This document shows, piece by piece, positions 26,828-35,587 of a stretch of DNA of 64,000 nt. The position numbers and the translations under genes were made by a program. The DNA is from Bin5 sp965242905 (GTDB lineage: Bacteria > Chloroflexota > Anaerolineae > Caldilineales > Caldilineaceae): assembly GCA_965242905.1 (NCBI GenBank), contig CBDETM010000002.1, positions 4,588,001 through 4,652,000 of the forward strand. Reading direction: 5' to 3'. The notes beneath the pieces were generated by a model. The model was not told the DNA's origin. It did no database searches and was given only the letters and a program-made list of their open reading frames with translations. The first letter of the stretch is position 1. The number at the start of each line of letters is the position of its first letter.

Positions 26828-26848
26828 GGGCACCCCTTGTGGGTGCCC
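26828..26848. repeat. CTTGT-loop palindromic repeat, copy 2
   Basis: GGGCACCC and GGGTGCCC form an 8-bp perfect stem around CTTGT, preceded by GTAG. Compared with copy 1 at 23636 the inner stem pairs differ on both sides while the loop and flanks are kept. Confidence 0.75.
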
Positions 26849-26895
26849 TCATTGTCACCCCACTCTCGTAGCCGCTTCGCAAAACGCTGTGCCCC

Positions 26896-27285
26896 CCGCT
26901 GTCCTTCGCGCCCCTTCGCGTCCCTTCGCGGATCAAAAAAAGCTGTTCTTCGTGGTCCTCCGTGGCCCTCCGTGGACAATAAAGGTGTTCTTCGCGCCCC
27001 TTCGCACCCCTTCGCGGATCAAAAAAAGCTGTTCTTCGTGGTCCTCCGTGGCCCTCCGTGGATAACAAAGGTGTTCTTCGCGCCCCTTCGCGTCCCTTCG
27101 CGGATCAAAAAAAGATGTTCTTCGTGGTCCTCCGTGGCCCTCCGTGGCCCTCCGTGGATAATAAAGGTGTTCTTCGCGCCTCTTCCCGTGCCTTCGCGGA
27201 TCAACATAGGACGTTCTTCGTGGCCCTTCGTGGATAACAAAGGTGTTCTTCGCGCCCCTTCGCGTGCCTTCGCGGATCGATCGGT
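26896..27285. repeat. Tandem TTCGCG/TTCGTGG repeat array 1
   Basis: About ten half-units alternate between a TTCGCG type (GCGCCCCTTCGCGTCCCTTC..) and a TTCGTGG/TCCGTGG type, each ending in GGATAACAAAG or GGATCAAAAAAAG. Each half-unit has up to three CTTCGYG motifs. The same family forms the array at 37737-38277 and a single unit at 34628-34682. It lies between moaE and rnpB. Confidence 0.85.
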
Positions 27286-27319
27286 CTTGTTTCTCACATG
27301 ACTCTGCACCCCGCGAAAT

Positions 27320-27348
27320 TTGCCATCCCCCCCACACCGTGCTACCAT
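27320..27348 (+). promoter_or_regulatory. Possible rnpB promoter
   Basis: TTGCCA (27320-27325) and TACCAT (27343-27348) are separated by 17 bases. The element lies about 65 bases before the inferred RNase P RNA 5-prime end, farther than usual, so it is only a candidate. Confidence 0.3.
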
Positions 27349-27417
27349 AGACCGCTGTGAATCCGGCCAGGACCGTGCAGCCATGGCCAGTCATACCGAT
27401 GTCAGCAGCTTAACAGC

Positions 27418-27880
<463 letters not shown>

Positions 27881-27975
27881 AGGACCGCTTCAAAACCGAA
27901 GCGCAGTCCAAAAAGCTCAGATGGCTTGCGAGGCTGCTCTGCTCAATCGGCGCCGGACAGCTTGCCGGCATGAAA

Positions 27976-28060
<85 letters not shown>

Positions 28061-28075
28061 TGGAATTCAGCGTCC

Positions 28076-28149
<74 letters not shown>

Positions 28150-28198
28150 CGACGTCCTGCCGGATTCACGAAAAGAGAAGTACCCTTAACAACACATC

Positions 28199-28273
<75 letters not shown>

Positions 28274-28360
28274 GAAAGGACCGGCCCTTAAGGGGGTGGA
28301 GCCGTTGTCGGCTGTAGCTCGGTTTGCCGCGGCTCAGTCGCCTTACGCGTCGGTCCTTTT

Positions 28361-28433
28361 GCCGAGGTAGCTCAGTTGGTAGAGCAATGGACTGAAAATC
28401 CATGTGTCCCCAGTTCAAGTCTGGGCCTCGGCA
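28361..28433 (+). tRNA. tRNA-Phe (anticodon GAA)
   Basis: Acceptor GCCGAGG/CCTCGGC, D arm GTAGCTCAGTTGGTAGAGC, anticodon stem ATGGA/TCCAT with loop CTGAAAA gives GAA. Discriminator A; no encoded CCA. Confidence 0.97.
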
Positions 28434-28542
28434 CCTTAGAGAATTCCTGCTTCCGGGATCGCCATCGAGGCCAATCGACCTTTCCGAGGTCCATCCGAAA
28501 TCTGCCTGGCAGCGAATTCTCGAGTCCCGAATAAGTTGGCGA

Positions 28543-28615
<73 letters not shown>

Positions 28616-28690
28616 TCCTTCGGGGTGAGACGCACCTGTCTCCATCCGAACGCCGCAGCGAAGCGGTTTTGCAGCAGTGCAACCAAATAT

Positions 28691-28763
28691 GGCGCCTATA
28701 GCTCAAAGGCAGAGCGTCTGATTGTGGATCAGAAGGTTGCGGGTTCGAGCCCCGCTAGGCGCC
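28691..28763 (+). tRNA. tRNA-His (anticodon GTG)
   Basis: Anticodon stem TCTGA/TCAGA with loop TTGTGGA gives GTG. The extra G at -1 (28691) pairs with C73 (28763), the identity element of histidine tRNA, and GCGCCTA/TAGGCGC form the acceptor. It is the last of the six tRNA genes. Confidence 0.96.
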
Positions 28764-28770
28764 CCTGGTG

Positions 28771-28816
28771 TCCGGTTGAGTCTCTGATTCTTGTTGGGAG
28801 AGGGGACTCAACCGGA
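28771..28816 (+). terminator. Terminator-like hairpin after the tRNA cluster
   Basis: TCCGGTTGAGTC (28771-28782) and GACTCAACCGGA (28805-28816) are perfect 12-bp arms with a 22-base loop. It begins 8 bases after tRNA-His and is followed by TGTCTATTTG, only weakly T-rich. It may end the RNA operon. Confidence 0.55.
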
Positions 28817-28864
28817 TGTCTATTTGATGTACGAGGAAGGCACAAACAGAGTGGTCCGCCGTTT

Positions 28865-29062
28865 TCAGCGAGCCTCTCTCGTGCCTACGGTCGGTAACGG
28901 AATCATGGTCGACTTGTAGCCATGCTCCCTGATTTGGAGTATGTAATAGTCCACCTCTCGCCGCACAAGTTCGGTGCGGTTCAGGCAGGTCTGGCGTTTC
29001 AGGTCTTCCAGTTGCTCGAGTTGCTGTTGAGTGAATTGGATCTGTGCAATCTTCTTTGCCAC
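28865..29062 (-). CDS. Small ribbon-helix-helix (CopG/MetJ-like) protein
   Basis: The 65-residue protein begins with a beta strand KKIAQIQFTQQQLEQLEDL and continues with QTCLNRTELVRREVDYYIL, matching the strand-helix-turn-helix pattern of ribbon-helix-helix DNA-binding proteins. The start is GTG at 29062, with AAAGGGGAG upstream. Such small proteins act as antitoxins or self-regulating repressors, but no toxin gene adjoins it; the next gene is a divergent PHP/ATPase protein. A role as its regulator is an inference from position. The composition is richer in Lys/Gln than the GC-rich neighbours. Confidence 0.65.
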   Translation of the reverse strand: MAKKIAQIQFTQQQLEQLEDLKRQTCLNRTELVRREVDYYILQIREHGYKSTMIPLPTVGTREAR

Positions 29063-29296
29063 TCGGCTCCCCTTTCGGATTCGGTGTCCGCAGGTTGGAT
29101 CATGGACTCTAATATTGGCCGCCTGATACGTGCAAATGCCATGACTTGGAGTTGGTCTCAGGATACGAGTCTGTGCTTTACGGGACGTCCTGTAGATGGC
29201 GGAAGTTTGCGATCAAATTTTGCCTGTCAAAATAGGATATGAATCGGCAAGCGCTGGCACTGTCTCCTCACACGTGCATGATTTCTAGGAGAAAAC

Positions 29297-31963
29297 ATGG
29301 CAATTGATAGCTATACTCATGGCAAAGTATTGAGCTTACCTAGTGGGGCACAATGGTTCAAAGCGGACCTTCACATTCATACCCCGGCTTCTGGAAATGA
29401 TTTTAGGGGCAATGGGAAGGAAACAACTGCTCAGGACATTGTAGAGGCTGCCATCGTAAAAGGATTAGACATAATCGCTGTTACTGACCACAACACGGTT
29501 GCATGGTGTGACAAAGTCCGTAAAGCTGCAGAAGGAAAGGGTCTTGTTGTCTTTCCGGGTGTCGAAGTGTCCACAAAGGAAGGGCATGTTTTGGCCATTT
29601 TCGACGTAGATACTCAGACACAGGAGATGAATCGTTTCCTAGAGCATGCCGGATTTCCTCCCGAAAAAGTCGGGGTTGTTGAGTACTCAAGTGAGCTAGG
29701 ATTCAGTGACACAGTTGATGTAGTAGCCAAGTTTGGAGGGGTCGCAATTGCGGCGCACGCGGATCGAGACCGAGGGTTCATGAAGTCAATTGCAACGAAA
29801 CTAGAAATCAGGAGGGTTTATGAATCCGAAAATCTATGGGCTATAGAAATCCTTGACACGGATCTTAGGTACGAACATCAGTCTGGGAAACACATCTCCC
29901 CTCGAAGAATGACGTGTTTACAGTTTTCTGATAGCCACGAGCTCGGGAATGATATGGGAAGGCGAAGCACGTATCTGAAGATGGGGGAGAAGAATCTCGA
30001 TGGTCTTAAGCTCGCCTTACTCGATCCGTACATCCGAGTTGCGTTCTCAAAGGATGAATTACCTAACCCTGAGTGTGCGATTCTAGGGATGTGGGTAACC
30101 AATGGTTTCTTGGATGGTCAGCAAATGCGATTCAACGAAGGTGTAAACTGCTTGATAGGCGATACAGGAAGCGGCAAGTCTCTTTCTTTGGAACTTGTAC
30201 GATTTGCGTTAGACCAGCAACCCGTTGTTCTCAAGATTCAGCAGGAGGTTGAAAGCCTCTTGAATCATCAACTTAATAGCGCAGGTACTATTCATGTCTT
30301 GTTGAGAAAAGGTTCTTCGAAATACTTAGTAGAGCGCACGTTGAGCCGATCGTCTAGCTCACCAAATGTACAGCGAATTGAGGACAGCGGCAGACTGTCT
30401 CCAACAGACATTTCTAACGTTCGGGAGTTCTTCCCCATAAAGTGCTTTAGCCAAAGTGAAATCATCGAATTCGCCCGGGAGAAAAGTGTCCGACTCTCGT
30501 TGACTGACGACTTGATTGCTATTTCCGAGGAACTCACATCCATTGAGAGAGTGAAGGGCAGCCTCAGGCGGAACGCGGCTAACATCATTGCGGAAGAAGA
30601 GAATGAAAAGAATCTGCGCGGGCAGATTTCCAGCCGACCAGCACTAACCGAGGACCTCAATCGCGTTGAAGAGACTCTGCCCCAAGAGCGTCTGAAAGAA
30701 CAGGAGCTTTGGGGAGTAGAAAAGAAGATGCTTGAGGACGCAAGTGAGCAGATCAAGTGTGTATCTGGTAAGTTGAGTGAGACAATGTCTCAATTGATTC
30801 TATTGCCCGACTGGGGAGACGAAATAGAAGAATTGCCCAACAAGAACTCTCTGAAGAAACTACGTAATGCTTTCAAAAACTGGCAGTCCCAGGTGGCAAG
30901 TTCGCAGCAGGGGTTAACCGAAAACCTGGAAATACTCATCAAAGCCCTTCAAGATGTTCGACAAGATTGGGAGCCGCGTTTTGAAGACAAAAGAGTTGAG
31001 TACAGATCTTTGCTGGAGAGATTAGATACAGGAGGCAGAGGTCTACAATCTCTAGCGGAGTATCGAAAAGATATAAAGGAACAGCTAGCCAGGTTGGACG
31101 AAAGCGAGCAGGAGCTTTGTCAAAGGGTGATACCTCGAATTGCCGAACTAAGAGAAGAACGCGAATGCCTTCTGTCTGAATTACAAAGCCACAGAAAATC
31201 GATTACTCACAAACGAGAGACAAAGGCAAGAGACCTGACTCTTAAGTTGGATCGCGATGTCCGGCTAAGAGTTCATGCTCGCCAAGACAATGAACAGTTC
31301 AAGAAATCGCTCTCTGAGATCGCAGTGGGAGCGCGTCTGGGCACATCAAACATTGACTTGCTATCCAAGGCGCATCCTGTTCCATTTGTCAAAAGGATGA
31401 TTGACAACAGTTTTGGCGACTTGGCTGATCAGCTTAAAGTTTCAGTTTCGAAACTCGAATCCCTATGGGAGACTATTCTAGAGAGAAGTAAGTTGAATGA
31501 ACTGTATGAAATGCAACTGGTGGACATTGATGACATAATCGAGGTTCAACTTGCAGTGGAGCAGGGTGAATACAAAGACATAGAACGGCTTTCCCATGGA
31601 GAAAAGTGCAGGGTTGTGTTGATGGTTGCCCTAGCAGAAGGCGATTTCCCATTGCTGGTTGACCAACCAGAGGATGCCCTTCATGCCCCCGGGATAGAGA
31701 AAGGCATCGTTTCCACTTTGCGGTTTAATAGGGGGAAGCGGCAGTGCATTTTCGCTACTCGAAGCGCCAATATCTTGGTGTCAGCCGACTCAGACCAGAT
31801 ACTGGCCTTAGAGGCTGAAGCAGAAAAAGGAAGCGTCAAGAGCACAGGTTCTCTTGACAGGTTCGATCACAAGACTTTGATCATTCACCATGTTGAGGGC
31901 GGAAAAGAGGCATTTCGACGGCGCAATTCCTTGTATACACTTAGGCAAGTTGCTCTCGAATAG
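29297..31963 (+). CDS. TrlF-type protein: PHP phosphoesterase domain fused to an SMC-like ATPase
   Basis: The 888-residue protein starts with a PHP domain: DLHIHTP (His 26, His 28), TDHN (Asp 64, His 65), FPGVEVST (Glu 90) and AHADRDRG, all metal ligands. An SMC/ABC-like ATPase follows with Walker A GDTGSGKS (288-295), a central coiled coil of about 300 residues, signature-like LSHGEKCRVVLMVAL, and Walker B LLVDQPEDAL, then a HATRSAN-like switch segment (FATRSAN). Proteins of this layout (TrlF family AAA-like ATPases) are common in accessory and defence loci; the reaction is not established. The gene is clearly AT-richer than its surroundings, which suggests transfer. It lies downstream of the tRNA cluster. 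Confidence 0.82.
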   Translation: MAIDSYTHGKVLSLPSGAQWFKADLHIHTPASGNDFRGNGKETTAQDIVEAAIVKGLDIIAVTDHNTVAWCDKVRKAAEGKGLVVFPGVEVSTKEGHVLAIFDVDTQTQEMNRFLEHAGFPPEKVGVVEYSSELGFSDTVDVVAKFGGVAIAAHADRDRGFMKSIATKLEIRRVYESENLWAIEILDTDLRYEHQSGKHISPRRMTCLQFSDSHELGNDMGRRSTYLKMGEKNLDGLKLALLDPYIRVAFSKDELPNPECAILGMWVTNGFLDGQQMRFNEGVNCLIGDTGSGKSLSLELVRFALDQQPVVLKIQQEVESLLNHQLNSAGTIHVLLRKGSSKYLVERTLSRSSSSPNVQRIEDSGRLSPTDISNVREFFPIKCFSQSEIIEFAREKSVRLSLTDDLIAISEELTSIERVKGSLRRNAANIIAEEENEKNLRGQISSRPALTEDLNRVEETLPQERLKEQELWGVEKKMLEDASEQIKCVSGKLSETMSQLILLPDWGDEIEELPNKNSLKKLRNAFKNWQSQVASSQQGLTENLEILIKALQDVRQDWEPRFEDKRVEYRSLLERLDTGGRGLQSLAEYRKDIKEQLARLDESEQELCQRVIPRIAELREERECLLSELQSHRKSITHKRETKARDLTLKLDRDVRLRVHARQDNEQFKKSLSEIAVGARLGTSNIDLLSKAHPVPFVKRMIDNSFGDLADQLKVSVSKLESLWETILERSKLNELYEMQLVDIDDIIEVQLAVEQGEYKDIERLSHGEKCRVVLMVALAEGDFPLLVDQPEDALHAPGIEKGIVSTLRFNRGKRQCIFATRSANILVSADSDQILALEAEAEKGSVKSTGSLDRFDHKTLIIHHVEGGKEAFRRRNSLYTLRQVALE

Positions 31964-32221
31964 TTTTGACGAAGATAGCTCCTTAGACCTGGCTCTGCAT
32001 GGAACCATTCGATCATCCGAACGTGCAATTCTCTAGATTTCAGAACTAAGCTTCAGTTGGCTGTGCTGCCGCAAACGGACATGGTGTAAGACCAACTCTT
32101 GATCAGCCTAGCTACTCCTCCCACCAGTCACTAGATTCCACAAAGTCGCAGCCGTTCCAAATTATGGTTGGCCCCAATCGTTAGACCACGAAATGGGAAA
32201 AATAATGTACATTTAGACGAA
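31964..32221. other. Intergenic region after the TrlF-type gene
   Basis: No gene was recognised here. The stretch is AT-rich like the preceding gene and grades into the transposase relic. Together with the relic the gene-free stretch is about 430 bases. Confidence 0.5.
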
Positions 32222-32380
32222 TGCGGCCGGCTCTGAACAGAGCACGAAGTGCTCTTCCGCCGGCGTCCGATAGTTGAGTCACCGATGCGGTCTTTCATGG
32301 TTTTGGAAGTGTAAGAACAGTTCTGCGTTGAAGCGAATCTCGAACACCGTGGGGTAATGCACCCGCCGCACGTGCAAGGA
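32222..32380 (-). pseudogene. Transposase C-terminal fragment (integrase-core type)
   Basis: The minus-strand translation reads RVHYPTVFEIRFNAELFLHF then QNHERPHR, a TGA, and LNYRTPAEEHF. This is the C-terminal signature (NxxRPHxxLxYxTPAE) of rve-type transposases. The TGA replaces the Trp/Gly codon expected between R and L, and the N-terminal domains are missing. It is the scar of an insertion sequence (IS481/IS3-like). The upstream remnant is overprinted by the start of the DUF1828 gene on the other strand. Confidence 0.7.
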
Positions 32381-32391
32381 GAGATAATACT

Positions 32392-33171
32392 GTGAACGCG
32401 GCAAGCCTGAGCACTTCTTTGCAGGAGGCTGTGCCTCCTCTCTTCGTCTGCTCGCCGGCACCCCAGGAAGGTGTGCGCGTACGCACTCCCATGCTTTACC
32501 CCGACGGAGGCGTTGTGGACGTGTTTGTGCTGGAGAGGAATGGCCGCTACATCGTCACCGATTTCGGCGATACACTGGGCTGGCTTGGGCTGCAATCAGT
32601 GAGCCAAAAGCGGACACAGAAACAGGATGCGCTGATTCAGGATGTATGCCTGACTCTACGCATAGAGAATCAGCGTGACCAACTGATGCTCCGCGATGTC
32701 TCCCGCGGCGCGCTTGGCGATTCGGTGTTACGTGTCGCCCAGGCCGCGGTACGTGTCTCAGACCTCTGGTTTACCCTGCGTAGCCAGGCAATTGAGACCA
32801 CTGCTGACGAGGTTGACGAATGGCTACGCGAGCGGGCGATTGATTTCAAGCGGGATGTGTCGAAACAGGGGAGATCAACCCAAAACTGGAAAATCGATTT
32901 CGAGACACACACAGACGGTCATACCTGTTTTGTCTTCATTTTGGCCACCGGGACCCGCGGCGCCGTCCGAAGGCTGACTGAGCACGTGGTTGCCGGGTGC
33001 GTAGACCTTAGCCACTTTCGGGATCGCCAGTCGAGCCTGACCTTCGTTTCCCTTTTTGACGACACGCAAGACGTCTGGCAACCAAAGGATTTCTCGCTGG
33101 TAGAAGGAGTCTCTGACATCGCTCTCTGGTCCCATCCAACCGAGTTTGAGAACCTTCTTAGAGCTGAATGA
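32392..33171 (+). CDS. DUF1828 domain protein
   Basis: The 259-residue protein has an N-terminal DUF1828-like region: VRVRTPMLYPDGGVVDVFVL, then YIVTDFGDTLGWLG. This domain often pairs with DUF1829 in genes near phage and restriction loci. The C-terminal half is a mixed alpha/beta region with FETHTDGHTCFVFILATG. No catalytic motif is obvious. The start is GTG at 32392 with AAGGAGA nine bases upstream. It follows the transposase relic and the TrlF-type gene in the accessory segment. Confidence 0.65.
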   Translation: MNAASLSTSLQEAVPPLFVCSPAPQEGVRVRTPMLYPDGGVVDVFVLERNGRYIVTDFGDTLGWLGLQSVSQKRTQKQDALIQDVCLTLRIENQRDQLMLRDVSRGALGDSVLRVAQAAVRVSDLWFTLRSQAIETTADEVDEWLRERAIDFKRDVSKQGRSTQNWKIDFETHTDGHTCFVFILATGTRGAVRRLTEHVVAGCVDLSHFRDRQSSLTFVSLFDDTQDVWQPKDFSLVEGVSDIALWSHPTEFENLLRAE

Positions 33172-33286
33172 CCCTGTACTTGCTGCCGAGAAAACAGTGG
33201 GCCACTCTGGCTTAGATGTCACTGCTCGGATCAGAAAGTCAGGAGTCAGATCCCAGCTAGTCGCCCATTCCACCTCACCTGCTTTC

Positions 33287-33649
33287 TCACCCTTCACCCC
33301 CGGCACCCTCCCGGCCCTCCTCCGCAACCTCCACCAAATACAGAAACAACGGCAACCCCAACGAAACACCAACCACAAGCGTTCCCACAACAGGCAACCA
33401 CAGCTTCGCAACCCTTCTCTCAACCCCATCAGCAAATATAAACACAAACAGAACAACAGCAGAGACAAACACATCCAGCCAGCCGAATACCGCAATCCTT
33501 GAGCTAGTGATCTGTTCAAAAAGAAGGGAAACGTCGAGCCCGTTCTCTGAAATCCAAAGAAGAAACTGAGAATAGGGAAGAACTGTTCCGACAATGCACA
33601 GAAATAGGTAGACGTGCTTTTTCTTAATTCTCGAGATGCCCCTCCTCAC
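33287..33649 (-). CDS. DUF2834-like small membrane protein
   Basis: The 120-residue protein has three predicted membrane helices with KKKHVYLFLCIVGTVLPYSQ, SRIAVFGWLDVFVSAVVLFV and GVSLGLPLFLYL, a match to the DUF2834 pattern. I take the GTG at 33649 as start: it overlaps the SDR stop as GTGA, giving a 4-base coupling. The frame is open upstream, but that part is the SDR gene read in another frame. The tail is Glu/Gly-rich. The function is unknown. Confidence 0.72.
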   Translation of the reverse strand: MRRGISRIKKKHVYLFLCIVGTVLPYSQFLLWISENGLDVSLLFEQITSSRIAVFGWLDVFVSAVVLFVFIFADGVERRVAKLWLPVVGTLVVGVSLGLPLFLYLVEVAEEGREGAGGEG

Positions 33650-34491
33650 TCCCCCAAATTCCCCATCACCGCCAGCGGCGTCGCCGCCAGCAACCCCCCA
33701 TCCACCGGCATCACAATACCCGAAATCCACCGCGCCTCATCACTCGCAAAATAAAGCGCCGCATACGCCACATCCCACGCCGTCCCTTCCGTTCCCAGCG
33801 GGCCGATCTTCCGCCTCCTCTCCCGCTCCCCCTCCGCAAACTCAGCCGTAAAAGAAGCATGCACATGCCCGGGCGCCAGGCAATTCACCCGGATACCCTC
33901 TCGCCCATGATGCACCGCCATCAGCCTCGTCAGCGTAGCTAGCCCGCCCTTCGCCACCGAATACGGTACATTGATATACGCCCCCGCCAGCAGCCCGTCA
34001 ATCGAAGAAATGTGAACAATCGACCCGCCCCCGCCCGCAGCCATCTGCGGCACAGCATACTTACAGGCCATCACCGGCCCCCTCAAGTTTACGTCCAAAG
34101 CTACATCCCAGAGCCCCTCTTCATAATCCGTAACCTTGCCCCCGCCGACCGCGCCCGCATTGTTCACCAGAATATCCAGGCTGCCGTACCGCCCCACGCA
34201 CGCCTCTGCCAGCTCCCGGCAATCCGCTTCCACCGCAATGTCCGCCGAAACGAATGACGCCTCCCCTCCATTCTCCCTGATGAACTTCACCGTCACCTCG
34301 GCCCGCTCCTCGTCCAAATCCGCCACGACCACCCTCGCTCCCTGTCGCGCAAAGAGCACAGCCGTTGCATAGCCGATGCCAAGAGCTGCCCGGCCTCGCG
34401 ACCCCGCACCCGTGACTATCGCCGCCTTGCCTTCCAACCTGTCTCCTTGGGGAGGCAGGCCACCTGACCCAGTCAACTTAATTTGGCTCAT
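33646..34491 (-). CDS. SDR family oxidoreductase
   Basis: The 281-residue protein has TGAGSRGRAALGIGYATAVL in the cofactor-binding site, DILVNNAGAVGG, HISSIDG (catalytic Ser), YSVAKGG (Tyr/Lys) and VNCLAPGHVHASF. A cap insertion of about 6 residues in the TGxxxGxG loop (GSRGRAALGIG) is distinctive. It is a NAD(P)-dependent dehydrogenase of unknown substrate, probably a sugar or hydroxy acid given the neighbours. No clear ribosome site precedes the ATG. The DUF2834-like gene overlaps its end by 4 bases. Confidence 0.82.
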   Translation of the reverse strand: MSQIKLTGSGGLPPQGDRLEGKAAIVTGAGSRGRAALGIGYATAVLFARQGARVVVADLDEERAEVTVKFIRENGGEASFVSADIAVEADCRELAEACVGRYGSLDILVNNAGAVGGGKVTDYEEGLWDVALDVNLRGPVMACKYAVPQMAAGGGGSIVHISSIDGLLAGAYINVPYSVAKGGLATLTRLMAVHHGREGIRVNCLAPGHVHASFTAEFAEGERERRRKIGPLGTEGTAWDVAYAALYFASDEARWISGIVMPVDGGLLAATPLAVMGNLGE

Positions 34492-34627
34492 TGGAGTAGG
34501 TTCGCCTTGTTGTTCGGAATGGTACTAGAGCTCGTCTCCCTATGTTAGATCAGCGAGTAGAGGGAGCAGGGTTCCGTTGGTGTTCACACAGCCACCCTGT
34601 TACTCGAAAATACTCCCGACCGCCGGT

Positions 34628-34682
34628 GGTTTTCTTCGCGCCCCTTCGCGTCACTTCGCGAATAAGAAAAGGAGTTCTCTCC
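34628..34682. repeat. Single TTCGCG repeat unit
   Basis: One half-unit of the array family: TTCTTCGCGCCCCTTCGCGTCACTTC then GCGAATAAGAAAAGGAGTTC. It lies between the SDR and TIM-barrel genes and is the only isolated unit seen. Confidence 0.65.
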
Positions 34683-34703
34683 GTCGTTCCGCGATCGTGA
34701 ATT

Positions 34704-35534
34704 TCAGATTACATCCGACAGATATCGTGCCTTCGTAATCTCAACCACCTCATCCGGATCCCGCCGCCACCAGTTGCGCTCGGAGAAAATCTCCACTTCC
34801 CGATAACCGTCGTACCCCGTCGCCTCTACCAGCCGCCGAATGCGCCGTATGTCGATAACCCCGTCACCCATCATCCCCCGGTCCAGCCGCAGGTCGGTCG
34901 TATCCATCAGCCAGTCGCAAACGTGAAAGGAAATAATCCGGCCCGCCGCCCGCTCAATCTCCTGCTCCATGTCCGGGTCCCACCACACATGATACACATC
35001 GACCACGATGCCCAGCTCCGGACCGGCCCCCAGCGCCTCAATCCAATCGTTCGCCTGTCCCAAAGTGGACAAACAGGAACGAAACGCACAGATCATCGGG
35101 TGCAGCGGTTCCAGCCCCAGCATCACCCCGGCCAGTTTCGCATAGGGAAGCACCTCCGCAAGGCCCTCCAGGCACCGCGCTCGCGCCGCCGCTAGATCTC
35201 TCGACCCCGCAGGCAACCCCCCCGCTACAAACACAACACAATCGGCTTCCAGTTCAGCCGCTTCATCGATGGTTCGCTTTGTCGACTCCAGGTTGGCCCG
35301 AAACAGGTCGGGATCCGAATCAGTCAACAGTCCCCCGACACATATGCACGTGACCTTCATATCATGGGCCTGCAGCAACCTCTTCGCCTCAGCGACGCCC
35401 ACCTCCTGCAGCTTGTCCCGAACGATCCCTATCGCGTGCACACCATGGCGTGCATACCCCTCGATCGCCTGCGGCAGCGACCACTGGTGCAGCGTCGTAA
35501 ACTGGTTGATCGCGAGTCTGCTGAAGTCGCTCAT
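34704..35534 (-). CDS. Sugar phosphate isomerase/epimerase (xylose isomerase-like TIM barrel)
   Basis: The 276-residue protein is an AP endonuclease 2/xylose-isomerase-like TIM barrel. Expected metal ligands are in LGLEPLHPM (Glu), VVDVYHVWWDPD (Asp, His), ISFHVCDWL (His) and REVEIFSERNWW (Glu). Such enzymes isomerise or epimerise sugars and inositols, or act on 2-keto acids. It lies between two SDR genes on the same strand and may belong to a sugar or polyol catabolic run. The substrate is unknown. An AGGCAGGT site precedes the ATG. Confidence 0.83.
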   Translation of the reverse strand: MSDFSRLAINQFTTLHQWSLPQAIEGYARHGVHAIGIVRDKLQEVGVAEAKRLLQAHDMKVTCICVGGLLTDSDPDLFRANLESTKRTIDEAAELEADCVVFVAGGLPAGSRDLAAARARCLEGLAEVLPYAKLAGVMLGLEPLHPMICAFRSCLSTLGQANDWIEALGAGPELGIVVDVYHVWWDPDMEQEIERAAGRIISFHVCDWLMDTTDLRLDRGMMGDGVIDIRRIRRLVEATGYDGYREVEIFSERNWWRRDPDEVVEITKARYLSDVI

Positions 35535-35587
35535 ACCTGCCTACCCAACACAGCTCCGGAGTCAATCCGATGAAACTGACTCCGCAA

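Larger units (their letters stand above)
26795..27417. other. Intergenic region between moaE and rnpB
   Basis: This 623-base gap holds a palindromic repeat, the TTCGCG/TTCGTGG array and a possible rnpB promoter, each annotated separately. No protein gene is supported; open frames on both strands are translations of the repeat. Confidence 0.6.

Noticed and set aside
26766..27394. Open frames on both strands across array 1
   Set aside because: Low-complexity translation of the repeat; nearby RNA and repeat features explain the sequence.
32230..32320. TGA in the transposase fragment as a selenocysteine codon
   Set aside because: It replaces a Trp/Gly position in a fragment missing its N-terminal domains; this is a decayed gene.
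28691..33250. tRNA-His 3-prime end as an integrase attachment site for the AT-rich block
   Set aside because: I found no direct repeat of the tRNA end downstream and no integrase gene.
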